A stretch of DNA of 64,000 nt, taken from positions 5,268,001-5,332,000 of the forward strand of contig JAITYX010000008.1 in NCBI GenBank assembly GCA_021018815.1. Direction: 5' to 3'. The notes beneath the pieces were generated by a model that ran no database searches, was not told the DNA's origin, and saw nothing but the letters and a program-made list of their open reading frames with translations. The stretch comes from Talinum fruticosum. Lineage: Eukaryota > Streptophyta > Magnoliopsida > Caryophyllales > Talinaceae. Position numbers and translations under genes: made by a program. Positions 35,701 to 47,007 of this stretch are shown here, in pieces; position 1 is the stretch's first letter; each line of letters opens with the position of its first letter.

Positions 35701-38700
35701 AGACCAAAGGAAGCATGTAAGATTGCCCAGTTGGCAGCGCAGGAAAAGGTTCAAGATGCCAATGCAACAGGATACCGATGCTCAGGAGACTTACACCAAA
35801 GTTAATGATAATGGTTATTTACATAATAGCCATCAGCATGATTTATACAACCATGAACACCTTAGTGATATAGTGTCTACTTCAAAGAAACACACAGACA
35901 ATGGCAGAGGAGCCCATGTAAAATTTAAACAATTGGTGAGCACATACTAGTTTGAGAAATTTCTTAGTTGTTAATATCTTTTCCTTAACCTTAGTGCGGA
36001 AGGACTTAAATTCCAAATAACATTGAGTGTAGTGTGAATTCATTTGTTTCCTATTTTGCTGCATATTGCTCTTCCATCTCAAAGACATGTAACATGTAAC
36101 ATGTAACATGTTTCTTTTTAATGTCTGAGCAGCCTTTAGCACGTTGAACAACTGTCATCTAAGATATGGAGACAGCATTGAATCGATGTTCTCTTAAAGT
36201 TTATGTTTTCTGCAATTTACAAGAATATTGGATGGATAGATAACAAATGGCATGTTCATTTTTGGTTCGTGTGGAAGTGATGAATTCTACATGTTACATA
36301 GAGGGAGCATCAACATTTGGTTAAGACTTCAAACCATTTTGTTAAAGATTTGTCTTCATCTTTTCAGATACCACCGTTATGCCCGTGTTGCTCAGTGTTG
36401 CAATCATTATCAGCTCTACCTAAAAATGTGCTGATTAAGAGGACTTCCATGCTCTACAACATGGAGCTTTCATCGTCTCTTTTTCTGAAAAGCCGTATCC
36501 TTTGCTTTTTGGTTCATTAATGTAACCATTCACTTTTATGCTGCAGTAATTTTTTTCTTGTTCTTGTTATGTGCATTTGTTTAATTCTCCTCTTTGGGAT
36601 AGTTGTTCCTCAGTTTCCTTAGATATAATTTACTCCTTGAATCCTGATCTTGCTGGGGCAACTGAGCTTCTTCAACAGATTTGTGGTCTGTCAAGTACCA
36701 AAAAACCAAGTAAGCCAGCATCATGCGTCCACAATCCTGGGTTTTGTTCACATGGGTCTTCTTGCCTGTAAGTTCGATAGTTCTTTTGAAATATCTGTGT
36801 ACTCTTTTAATCATGTGTTGAATGTATTCTTTCAAAAAAACGAAATGTGATAGAACTATATAGGTGTCAACTGTCAGCAGTGGGAGTGAAACTATACTTG
36901 TCCTATTTTCTGTTTCCATAGCAACATCTTTTTTTCTTTTGGGAGATACAACAACAATAACAACAAACAACAACTCCCATTGCGGGTCTCTCTTCGGCGG
37001 GGTCTGGGGAGATCGAGAAGTAGGAAGTCCTGCTATTGGAATATATTTTCCAAAATAATACTGATAAAATGGTGCATAGTTCATGAGTTCTTCCTTTTAT
37101 TAGTCTTTTACATTTCTTATGAAATCTTTTATATTTCATATTTTCACATCACCAACTTAAAAGTTATTGAGAAGAGGGAAGGGGGATAGGAAAATTTCAT
37201 TTAAGGTGTGCTACTCTGGTGTTTATATAATGTTTGGGCTCAAATGCATTTGACAAACCTTGGGACCAAGAATTTACATTAAACGTACTGTGCGCTAAGC
37301 GACTCTGCTCAGTATGGGTTCCTGTTCACAATGTTCTCCATGGAGTTACTTTGAGGATGTTTTTGGACGTTCCTCTCCGTAAAACTATTCACTCTTTTCA
37401 CTTTTAACTTTTTGTGATCTTTTGGAAGTATCTAAAAGATCTCTTACTTTGTGTGCTGTATGATGCATTTACCAGATACCACTCCCTCATAAAGCTGCTC
37501 AAAGTCTTTCTACATAGAGCTAAGCGATGCCGGCATATGAGGTTACTGAAGAAGCATTGCTCTGTTCAACCCTCTTCTTGGTTCAGTGGTAGAGATGCTG
37601 ATTCAATGTTTCAGGTTTTTCTCCGTCACTGAATGTAGATTGTATACAGTATTGGGGCTGGAACCATTATCAATGCTTGTTTATAGCATAATTGTTTCTT
37701 GGGAACATTTATGGATGAAGACTAGAACAACATCATTGGTTTTGATTTACTATAAATGGCTTGTTTTTTCTAACGAATATTTCAATTTATGATTTTTTTC
37801 TTGCAAGAAGGATTTTAATAGCCTTTTACAGATGCTGAAATGTAAGCCTTTATCAATGATAACATGTTTCTCCTCCTCTATTTATAGGGAAGCAAATTGG
37901 AAGCAAAACTAGTCAGTTCTAAACAAGATGCATATCCGGAAGGGAATCAGCCAGTGAAGAGGTCACTTCACAACAAATCAGGGAACTGCAGGCGAACATC
38001 TGAAATAACTCAGCAACAGTTTGGTCTGCCTAAGCCCTACTGCCTCAAAGATGAACTTGTATCATTTGTTTGGGCTATTTGTAGGGTTATAGTTCCTCCT
38101 GAGCTGTTAGGAGGACCTTCATTCCAGAGAATCTTGCGAAAAAATATATCTAGATTTGTTAAATTGAGAAGATTCGAAAAATTTTCTCTAAAGCAATGTA
38201 TGCATAAACTTCAGATATCAAAGTTCCCACTGCTGTTGAATAAACATTCGTTGAGCTGTTTCAATACTTTGGCAGTCAAGCATGGGATTGGTACTGAGCG
38301 GATCCATCAACTAAAACTGCAGCATTTACCAAACGTAAGCCATTGTGCTATAAGACGGACTCTCTTGGAAAGATGGATCTTTTGGTTCTTTGCACATATT
38401 GTGGCCCCTCTGGTTCAAGCGAATTTCTATGTCACAGAAAGTGAGCATGGTAAACAAAATGTGTATTATTATCGAAAATCAGTCTGGAAAAAGCTCAGTG
38501 ATAAAGTGACTTTGCAGTTAGAGGGTCATATTTATCGCTCATTACGTGGTTCATCTCTGAGGAGTCTACTGAGTAAGAGATCATTTGGTTTCTCAAAGGT
38601 TAGACTTTGCCCAAAAGAAACAGGAGCAAGGCCAATAGCAAATCTGAAAGCACCATCCAGACTGGGAATTTGGCAATCGCATTCACATGCTCAATTCTCA

Positions 38701-41655
38701 CGAAAGATGAAAAAGGGACGGCAACTTAAAAGAGTTCATAAAGTCTCCTACCTGAAGGCTGTGAATACTGTCTTGCGTGATTTGCACGTCATATTCAAAA
38801 ATCTGAGGATGAATGAACCAGAAAAATGGGGCTCGTCAGTTTTTAGTTACAATGATGTCTACAGGAAGTTATGCACCTTTCTGAGGAGTCTAAAGAAAGA
38901 GCAGGAAGTAATGCCCTCTATATACATTGTTGTCTCAGATGTACAAAAAGCCTTTGATACTGTCTCTCAAGATAAGCTTCTTAGCATACTGAATGAGATA
39001 CAAATGGCAGATGAACATATACTGCAGAGGTCCTGTGAGATCTTCTGCAAGAGAAACCTCGTGTGGGTTTCTAAGAATCTGAAGTTATTAACTCAAAGCA
39101 CTGACACCAGACTTGCAGAACTGGTGACTCTTGTCCGCCGGAGATCTGGGCATACGATCCTTGTTAACCAGGTAAATTAGTTCTCTATGATGTCCCCCAC
39201 CCTAGCCCCCCAAAAAAAAGGTATAGAGTGTTTGCATCTGCTTGAATCTCAAGGCCACAGGCTACTAGAGCTCTGTACTCACTACTTTGAGGTCATAGGA
39301 GTCTATGTCTGATCATTGATGAAAATCCATCTGTAGCTCAGTATGGTTGTGGAGATGTGCTTTTGAGGAATTATTTTGTAGACTGCTTTCCTTATTCCAC
39401 GAAAAGAGGGAGACGGCAAGCTGGTCTTGTGAGATTGTGATACAAATATGCATTCTTTTCTACAATGCATTTCTTGCTATACATCAATTATTTTTATTTC
39501 CTCAAATTAAATTGTTTTGATGAGGTTTCAAATAGAATATTGTATTTTGGTTTTCTGTTTTTCTGGAATTTGACGAAAATATTTTGTTTATCTACTCAAG
39601 CAAAAAGAAAAAAAGTTGCCCTGTTCAATGAAAGGAAATACAAGAGATGGTACCTTCATGATGAATATACATAAGAATTGTGACATTCTGTATACCACCT
39701 CTCCTTGAAGATGCTTCCTTCAGTAACACAATTTTGTTTGTGCAAACAGAAAAACCTACCAACATTGATTGATGAGATAATCTCATTGACTGCAGGATCA
39801 CAGAAAAACTGTGAAGACTGATGAATTTAAGTTTATCTTGGAAGAGCATCTGAAGGGTAATATTCTCAAATTGGGTAAACGTTTTTCAGGCAAATTGTTG
39901 GTATACCTCAGGGAAGTGTTTTGTCATCGACACTCTGCTCATTGTATTATGGACATTTGGAAAGGAAAGTTATCTTTCCTCTTCTGGCAAAAGAGGCTAA
40001 TAGCACCTTAGACCAAGCTGACGATAGCCGTGCTGGTCTTGCAGCTATACAGGGTGCATCTTTTTCGGCACCCAAATATCTGTTACTAAGATTTGTTGAT
40101 GACTTTCTGTTTTTATCAACATCTAAAAAGCAGGCTACTAGCTTCTTCTTCAGATTGCAAAGAGGATTTCGAGAATACAACTGTCACATGAACCTTGAGA
40201 AATTCGGGACAAATTTTGCTGCTGGTGTTGGGCTTGATTCAAAGAGGATGTTAGTGGGGGATGATGGTGCCTCATTTCTCGGTTGGAGTGGTTTGCTTAT
40301 CAATACCTGCAGTTTAGAGGTTCAAGTGGACTATACCAGGTGCACTCTCCAATCTTTCCATCTCCTAGTGTTTTCAAATCATACTGATACATGTCTAGTA
40401 ATGTGGCAATTGTCTTTGATGGTTGAGGTCTTTTCCTGGATATTTTTCCTTGATGAAAAGTCATAGGGGTGAATGGTTGATATACATTCTGAAAATCTCC
40501 TCCTTTGTTCTAGGATACATTGGTGTCGAACTGTTCCTTCTGAATATCCCTCTTCTGAGCTTGATAGATGTCATCCAATGAACTTATTGCATGAAATTCA
40601 CCCTTCAAGATATATTATATCCTGGAAGCTGATTTTAGTCATGGTCTGATTTATTTGTTGAGCCACAGATATGGTGAATGAACTAGTCGTGGGTTTCCTT
40701 GATCTTTGTCTAGCAATTGTTGAAACTATTGACATTATTGAGATGAATTTTAATGTTCAATTCATCTTCAATTGCGCTTTCAGATATCTGCATGATCATC
40801 TGAGCTCTACACTGACTGTGAACTGGGAGGACAGATCGGGTTGTCAATTAAAGGCGAAGTTGTGTGCTTATATGCGGCCTAAATGTCATCCTATATTCTT
40901 TGATTCAACAATAAACTCAGCAGCCACCATCAGGTTAAATGTCTATCAGGCATTCGTATTGTGTGCAATGAAGTTCCACTGTTATATCCGCGAATTGTCC
41001 AGTGAGCACAAGCTTCTTCCAGTGTCCTGCTTTACTGGTATTGAGGGGTCAATAAGGTGCTACGTATTTCTACAACTTCTTTCTGTTATTTATTTCAACG
41101 ATTTCAGTTTCCTTCTTATTTCTACTGTGTTTGGCAGATGAAAATCATTCACATGTTCCATGTTTGACAAAACATGATCAGAAATTTTTTAATCCTTTTG
41201 AGAGATGAATTTGATCTTTCTCCCTTCTTTACACAATCGGATTTACCCTACAGAGGGTTGAGTAATGGCTTAATTTCGTTTTACATGATTGGTTTTATTC
41301 CTATCAAAAACTCATGAAAAAGGAAATGGAACTTCTGAACCGAGAATATTTATGGAATGTTCTGAACTTGTTGACTATTATCAGGTACATGTACAATCTA
41401 ATGAAGAGAAGGATGTATGGAATTAATCACGGTTCTGAGTCCCAATCGACACTTCAAGTTGCAAAGGATGAAGTGAAATGGCTGGGATTAACTGCATACA
41501 TTCGGGTGCTGAAGAGAAAACAATCAAGATACAAGGAGTTGTTGCGTCTACTGAGAGGTGCATTGCTGCCACTTTCAAGGTTTGGAAGTTCCTCTCAACT
41601 CAAGTATGCTGTTGATGATTCTCATTCCTCCATCCTGTGGAAAATCAAGTATTAG
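32713..41655 (+). CDS. TERT: Telomerase reverse transcriptase, complete gene, 13 exons
   Basis: Exons: 32713-33009, 33265-33342, 34925-34990, 35097-35253, 35465-35530, 35628-35935, 36368-36494, 36623-36767, 37476-37614, 37888-39171, 39796-40339, 40784-41056, 41385-41655 (TAG). All junctions are GT-AG with agreeing phases. They sum to 3755 bases, one short of a multiple of three; with one base restored the protein is about 1251 residues, normal for plant TERTs. Exon 1 gives the TEN-domain start (RRRVPEVLWRVFRNRARTL). The large exon 37888-39171 holds the RNA-binding domain (SFVWAICRVIVP, ILRKNISRFV; T motif FYVTESEHGKQNVYYYRK) and RT motifs 1-2 (CPKETGARPIANL) and A (VSDVQKAFDTV, Asp codons at 38938 and 38956). 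Exon 39796-40339 has motif B' (GIPQGSVLSS) and C (RFVDDFLF, DD at 40098-40103). The last two exons form the thumb/CTE. It extends chromosome ends using the telomerase RNA. The missing base lies at or beside T5 (39882-39886). Confidence 0.95.
33343..34924 (+). other. Second intron of TERT (1.6 kb)
   Basis: Donor AAG|GTAACG and acceptor TGTCACAG at 34917-34924. No gene or clear transposon is visible within; long enough to hide a decayed insert that I do not recognise. Confidence 0.7.
36945..37040 (-). mobile_element. SINE-like fragment (Au-type) in a TERT intron
   Basis: On the - strand: CTCGATCTCCCCAGACCCCG, then AGAGACCCGCAATGGGAG, then a TTGTTGTTTGTTGTTATTG tail. This is the ordered 3' half of plant Au-like SINEs, the same kind as the copy at 12808-12905. 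It sits antisense in the intron 36768-37475. Confidence 0.6.
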
Positions 41656-43040
41656 AGTTATGTATTCACCACAACAGTTTTTTTGCTCATTGAGGATAAT
41701 CTTGACAAAATCCTGCAGAGCAGGGAAGAGGGTTACCTCAAGTTACTTGTAATTGCCATTTCAAGAGGGGAAAAGTTCTTGCTATTTTTGTTGCCTATGA
41801 CCATGATGTTTGGCAGTGTCGCCTTTTGTTGCATTTCTTGTAAGGGAGGTGATCAATCAACTTAGAGTTATGTATATATATATTTTTACTCTATAGCTTT
41901 TCCCTTGTAAGGGAGGTGCTATGTTTTAGCTTCTTCAATACCTATTAATGAATAAACCAGAAAAAAAAGGAATGTCTCAAATCTATTGATTTATAAACTA
42001 ATTTTTTAACTTTCATCAAATGCATTATAATTACAAAACCATTTATAACATATTACTTTTTTTTGGGGGGTTGGAGCAATGAATACATAACTAAAGTAGA
42101 AAAAGAAAAACAATATCTAGTGAATAATCTCTAAATATCAATGCATGTGGTGTGGAGACGGTGATCAATCAACTTTAGTGTTATTTATTGTTTATTACAT
42201 TTTTTAATCGATTTATTTAGATAAATAGACATAGATATACAATAATAATGTTACACAAACAAGGACATTATGAAAACGCTCATTAATTAAAACAATTATT
42301 TAAATTTTATTCAAAACTTTTGAAAAGGACACTTGCATAAATTAATATTTACCAAATCCTAAAAAATTCTTAATATTGCCTACCTTATACAATATTTTTA
42401 AATCCCATCATTATTTATAGAGATAGTCCTTCCACTCTTCACAAATACTTTCTACTTGTATGTTTTTGGGGTTGGTTTGGACAATCATCAATAATATTTT
42501 TTATTTGTGTAATGTAAAATGTAATTTTGAGACACTGTGTCCAACAAGATCCTTCCCTCTCTTAGAATAGCAATCTCAAATACTCCTGAACATTGTCTAC
42601 TTCGTAAAGTTTTTATTATCTTAAAATTTATATTATTTTAATTTTATTATCCTCATAAAATTTTAATTTTAATTTTTAAAAAGAATTAAGATATGATAAT
42701 CTACTTTCAAAAAGACCAATCATAACAAGAAAATAATAGTAAGAGGAGGAAGTAAATCACAATCTTTGACTTACTCTACATGCTTATGGACTTTTATGCT
42801 TTTGGGAGCCCAAGATAATGAATATCTTATATAGAAGAAAATTAATTTTTAAAGAAAGATGATGAATATCTTTTTCTAAAAATTAAAAAAAAATTGGTGG
42901 AGAGAGAAGACAATTGGTGGTTTTGGTCCAGATTTCGGTCGGTGGGGCCGAGAAGCTGTTTCGCGAATCCCCGCCCCCGCCAAGATATCATCCACTCCAC
43001 TCGTGATGTCACGTGACAACACTTTCCATTCTCTCTCTCC

Positions 43041-43072
<32 letters not shown>

Positions 43073-43073
43073 T
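43041..43073. repeat. (ATT)n microsatellite
   Basis: About eleven trinucleotide repeats (TTA/ATT), uninterrupted. Confidence 0.95.
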
Positions 43074-45859
43074 GATCGATTTTTTAAAATTATTAAATGG
43101 ACAACACTTTCCATCCTCTACAACGTACGTACCCCATCATTCATGCTCCCGCCCCCTAAAGCTGCTTTTCATTTTTCATTTTTTATTTAAAAAAAGAAAA
43201 TTGTTGGATCATAGATTCATAGATGATAGAGCAAGTTTATCCTCTTTAGTGTTCACGCGGCAAAAAATCAGATACAGATATGCAAAAATTCGAATTCAGG
43301 TTAAAAGGATCGGATAATTCAGATAATATGAAATATTTGAACGAAATATTAATGATAACATTTCTTTTGGGTCAGATAAATTAGAGTAGTTTAAATTTAT
43401 CTCAAAATCTAATTTGAATAATAGGAGCAGAAAAAATATTGTGTCAGAATTTAAATTTAAATAAAAATCTATAATCATACGCGATTTTTTTTTTCCAAGT
43501 CAAACACAATTCTGCGAGTGCTAAGATTACAACAAACTCTACAATGCATTATTGTGTATCATACTTATTTGAAAATGTATAAGGTGCATTGCATATGATA
43601 CAAATGAAATTCGAATTTAAAGTTCTATGAAAATTCTGAAAAAAAAATTTAATTACGAGTTTAGAGATTACTATTTAACTATTGGTTATTGAGAAAACAT
43701 ATTTATTTTTATACGGCCTAATTTAATGACATACCTTATAAACTATGAATTTACCTTAAAGTTATTTTTCCCCATCAAATAGACAACTATCTTTGAGAAT
43801 TACGAATTTTTATTTGAAATTATTCTAACGTTGAATTCATTTTATTTGAAAAATAGATATCTTACTTATTAGACTTGCACAAATTGTCAAAAAAGTTATT
43901 TCAAGATGTAATCTTCTATAGAAAATAAGGATGCATATAAATCACACATGTTTTTTTTTAAATTATTAGTTATCACCACATCATGAGTTTATTATTTGAA
44001 TGTATTATTCATTTCAATTTATTTCTACTATGTTTTACTCCTATAATAACAGGAAAAAAATAAAGCTTTTACCTAAATTCGGAAGATAAACATTAGCGCT
44101 GAAAAATTTTATTCAACCCAAATATTTGAATTTGTTTAATCCGGAAAAAATTGTGTAAAACTATCAATTATTTGCCCAAATTTTAAATTCGGATGAAAGA
44201 TTTTTCCTATTTTTATTATCCGAACCCTATTTTAACTTAAATTTAAATTTATCAATTTTATCTTACCCAAAAAGATCAGTATCAAACAAAATATTTTGTC
44301 TGAATTTTAGAGATTAACCTATTATATCTAACTCTAATTTAACTCAAATACAAATTTTTAATAACAAACATACTCCATCACGAATCTAGAAATCTATGGG
44401 GTAAAGCTAGGAGCATATATTTGAAGATAGGTCCCATAAAATAATGGGGTGTTTCTAAAAGTCACAAAAAATAGAGAAAAAAAAAGCATGGAATGGGGGC
44501 CCACACGCAATAACAGAAACCATACTTTTATTGACGACACCACACCATGCAACCTAACCCCACTTTCATTTTCCCTCCCATGAGTTAACATCACTACATC
44601 AGGTTCCACCTGCGATTATATTACTAATTAATTAATTAAGACATAAAACAAACACCCAATTTCTTAATTAAGGGATGATTAGGCGCCATGCTATTTTCTT
44701 TTATTAATTTTCATGGCTTTTTCTGTTTAGATTAGATGTTTGCCCATTTCTATTTCCTTCATCCTGCCGACTTTTTGTTTCCTAAAATATATTTGTTGTC
44801 TAACTAATCCTCTCAAATTGGCCTGTTTTTAACCAATTCATGTTGTTGATTTCAAATGGTATTTCATCCATAACTAGCAAAAGATGGTGACTATTTCTAA
44901 ATGGAATGTTATATTTCTATATGGGGTCGGTGGAACATACCGATTTTGAATTTATTATATCATGAGTTCGAGTTAGATTTGTTTCATTTTATGCCCCAAA
45001 AATGATCTTAGATGTTGTGAAAACAATGGTGAAAGTGAGATTTAGGTTTATGAGGTGCAAAAACGATATTTATCACGGTCGGTTTAGTAGATTTGTTTTG
45101 TAATATGTTAGTTTAACCTAATAGACGATATGAGTTGAGTTAATGTGAGATTTTAAACTAAGTTTACTAATTTTTGTAAGTTATGAAGATGTATATTTAT
45201 AACTTATGTAATATCTGGTTGAAGGATTTTCCGACTTGTCCCCCTGAGATTGAATAAATGATATATTAATTTTCAATAATGAATGTATTGTCTACTTGTC
45301 CTTTTAAAAAGAAAAAAATTGACTAAGAGTATAACTCTTGTGAATAGGTAGGAAGAATTAAACTTTGAATTGAAACTCAATATAGTTAGAATGTCCTTTA
45401 CGATATTCACGGTAGGAAGCTAGCCTACTCTCAAGTTCCATTAGGAACTAGAACATTTCAATTAATTTTTATTCTTAGATATTCATATACTATTCTTAAA
45501 GGTTGAAATTCACTTGCGAGTTATTCGCATATTTTTTATACACTAATTTTTTCAGTACTTAAAAAACATACATAAAAATAATATAAATAAAATCAAAATT
45601 TAATTTTTTAATATGTAATTCCAAAATACTCACTAATTATATCAATCAACACTTATTAATTTAGAATGGATGAGCATACCATTAATGGTATGTCCCGAAT
45701 GATGCACACCTCATTATCTCAAAACCTAATTTTATTTATTTTTTTGAGGTGACCTAATAATGTTGATTGTTGATGGGCACATAAAGGCGTATTCGTGTTC
45801 CTATTCAAAGCATACACGAATATGTATAATTATACAACAATTGTTTTTTATGAGTGAAA

Positions 45860-45890
45860 CTAAACCTAAACCTAAACCTAAACCTAAACC
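45860..45890. repeat. Five copies of CTAAAC (telomere-like hexamer)
   Basis: CTAAAC repeated five times (TTTAGG on the other strand), one base shorter than the plant telomere unit CCCTAAA. Inside a 63-codon frame it would encode Lys-Pro repeats, but nothing else supports that frame as a gene. Confidence 0.85.
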
Positions 45891-46849
45891 AAAAGCCAAG
45901 GTAGAGATTAAAGGGGAAAAAATTAAAGGAAGAAAAGGACAATACGAGTGAAAAACGAGTAGGGTCATTTACTTTTTGCTTTGTTTATTATTATACTTTA
46001 ATTTTAGATTAATTTTATAGTTTATTTGGTTTTAGTGCCTTTTACTTTTTGTTAGTACCAACCATTAACATCCTCTCAATCCAAAAGGATCTTCCTCATC
46101 CATCCAATCCAATTGCTTCTTCCTTTCTCTTTAAGTTTCCTAGTGAGCCTATAATTTCTATGTAAGTTGGGTTCAACATTTATGATTTATGATTAATGCT
46201 ATGACGTCTTTATTAAAAATATGGGGTTGCAACTTCCGTGTTATGGTATATTTAGTTTTAAATTTGATTTGATTTTAGTTACATGTACATAATGATGAAC
46301 AAAAAGTATATAAGTACACTTATAAAAGTAGCACTACTTACTGCTATTCTATCGTCATTCGTTCAATCTTTACTTAATAAGGCTTATTCACCAAATTTCG
46401 TTTTAATACTTTCGCACTTCCACTAGTATGATAATTTTACTCGATACCACCTAAGAGTTTGAGAATCACTTGAATCCACCTACTTTGATCAATATTTTGT
46501 TATTTGATTAGTTTATCTTGCTAAAAAGGGGGAAAAGAGAGGAGGGAAACAAAAAAGTCCCCTTCATACCATCCACAAATCGATGCTGAAGCTCAACAGT
46601 ACACTCCCAACCTTTTTTCCCCAATGTTTCCCATTAGCTTCCCATGTGAGAGCATGACATACACCCTCTCTCTCTCTCCTCTCTCTCTCTCCTCTTTCAC
46701 TTTTGACTACCCATACCTCAAATTTATATATAAACACACATTATTAACAATATAAGATCCCTAATGTCAGACTCTTTCTACTAATTTCCATGGTTTTTTA
46801 ATTCAATGAAATGTGATTGAGCCAAAATCTTGGACCTCTTTGTACTCCT

Positions 46850-46857
46850 TATAAATA
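46850..46857 (+). promoter_or_regulatory. TATA box of the multi-pass membrane protein gene
   Basis: TATAAATA in ccttATAAATAtta, 151-158 bases before the start codon at 47008; a start of transcription near 46885-46900 would give a leader of about 110 nt. Confidence 0.6.
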
Positions 46858-47007
46858 TTATTGAGCTTCCCCACATTTTTCTTTCTTCCCCGTTAAGTGA
46901 ACCGAGAGAGACGTGAATAATCGGCTTCACTTCTCTTCCCTCCCTGGGGTGTCATCCATGCCACTTCATTCCCGGAATCTGCGGTGGGATTTGCAGAGAA
47001 GACGGAA

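Larger units (their letters stand above)
41656..46849. other. TERT 3' region and long AT-rich spacer
   Basis: No gene supported over about 5 kb. Features: a repeated phrase TTGTAAGGGAGGTG at about 41838 and 41906, an (ATT)n tract at 43041, old dispersed-repeat text at 43200-43480 and 44080-44330, a hexamer repeat at 45860, and CT-rich tracts near 46665-46695 ahead of the next gene. Confidence 0.55.

Noticed and set aside
36581..37084. 167-codon - strand frame in the TERT intron and exon region.
   Set aside because: It overlaps a real TERT exon antisense and a SINE-like fragment; no domain seen.
45860..45890. A functional link between the telomere-like hexamers and TERT.
   Set aside because: Short interstitial telomere-like repeats are common in plants and nothing in the sequence connects the two.
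45760..45951. 63-codon frame with Lys-Pro repeats.
   Set aside because: The repeats are produced by the CTAAAC microsatellite; no other support.
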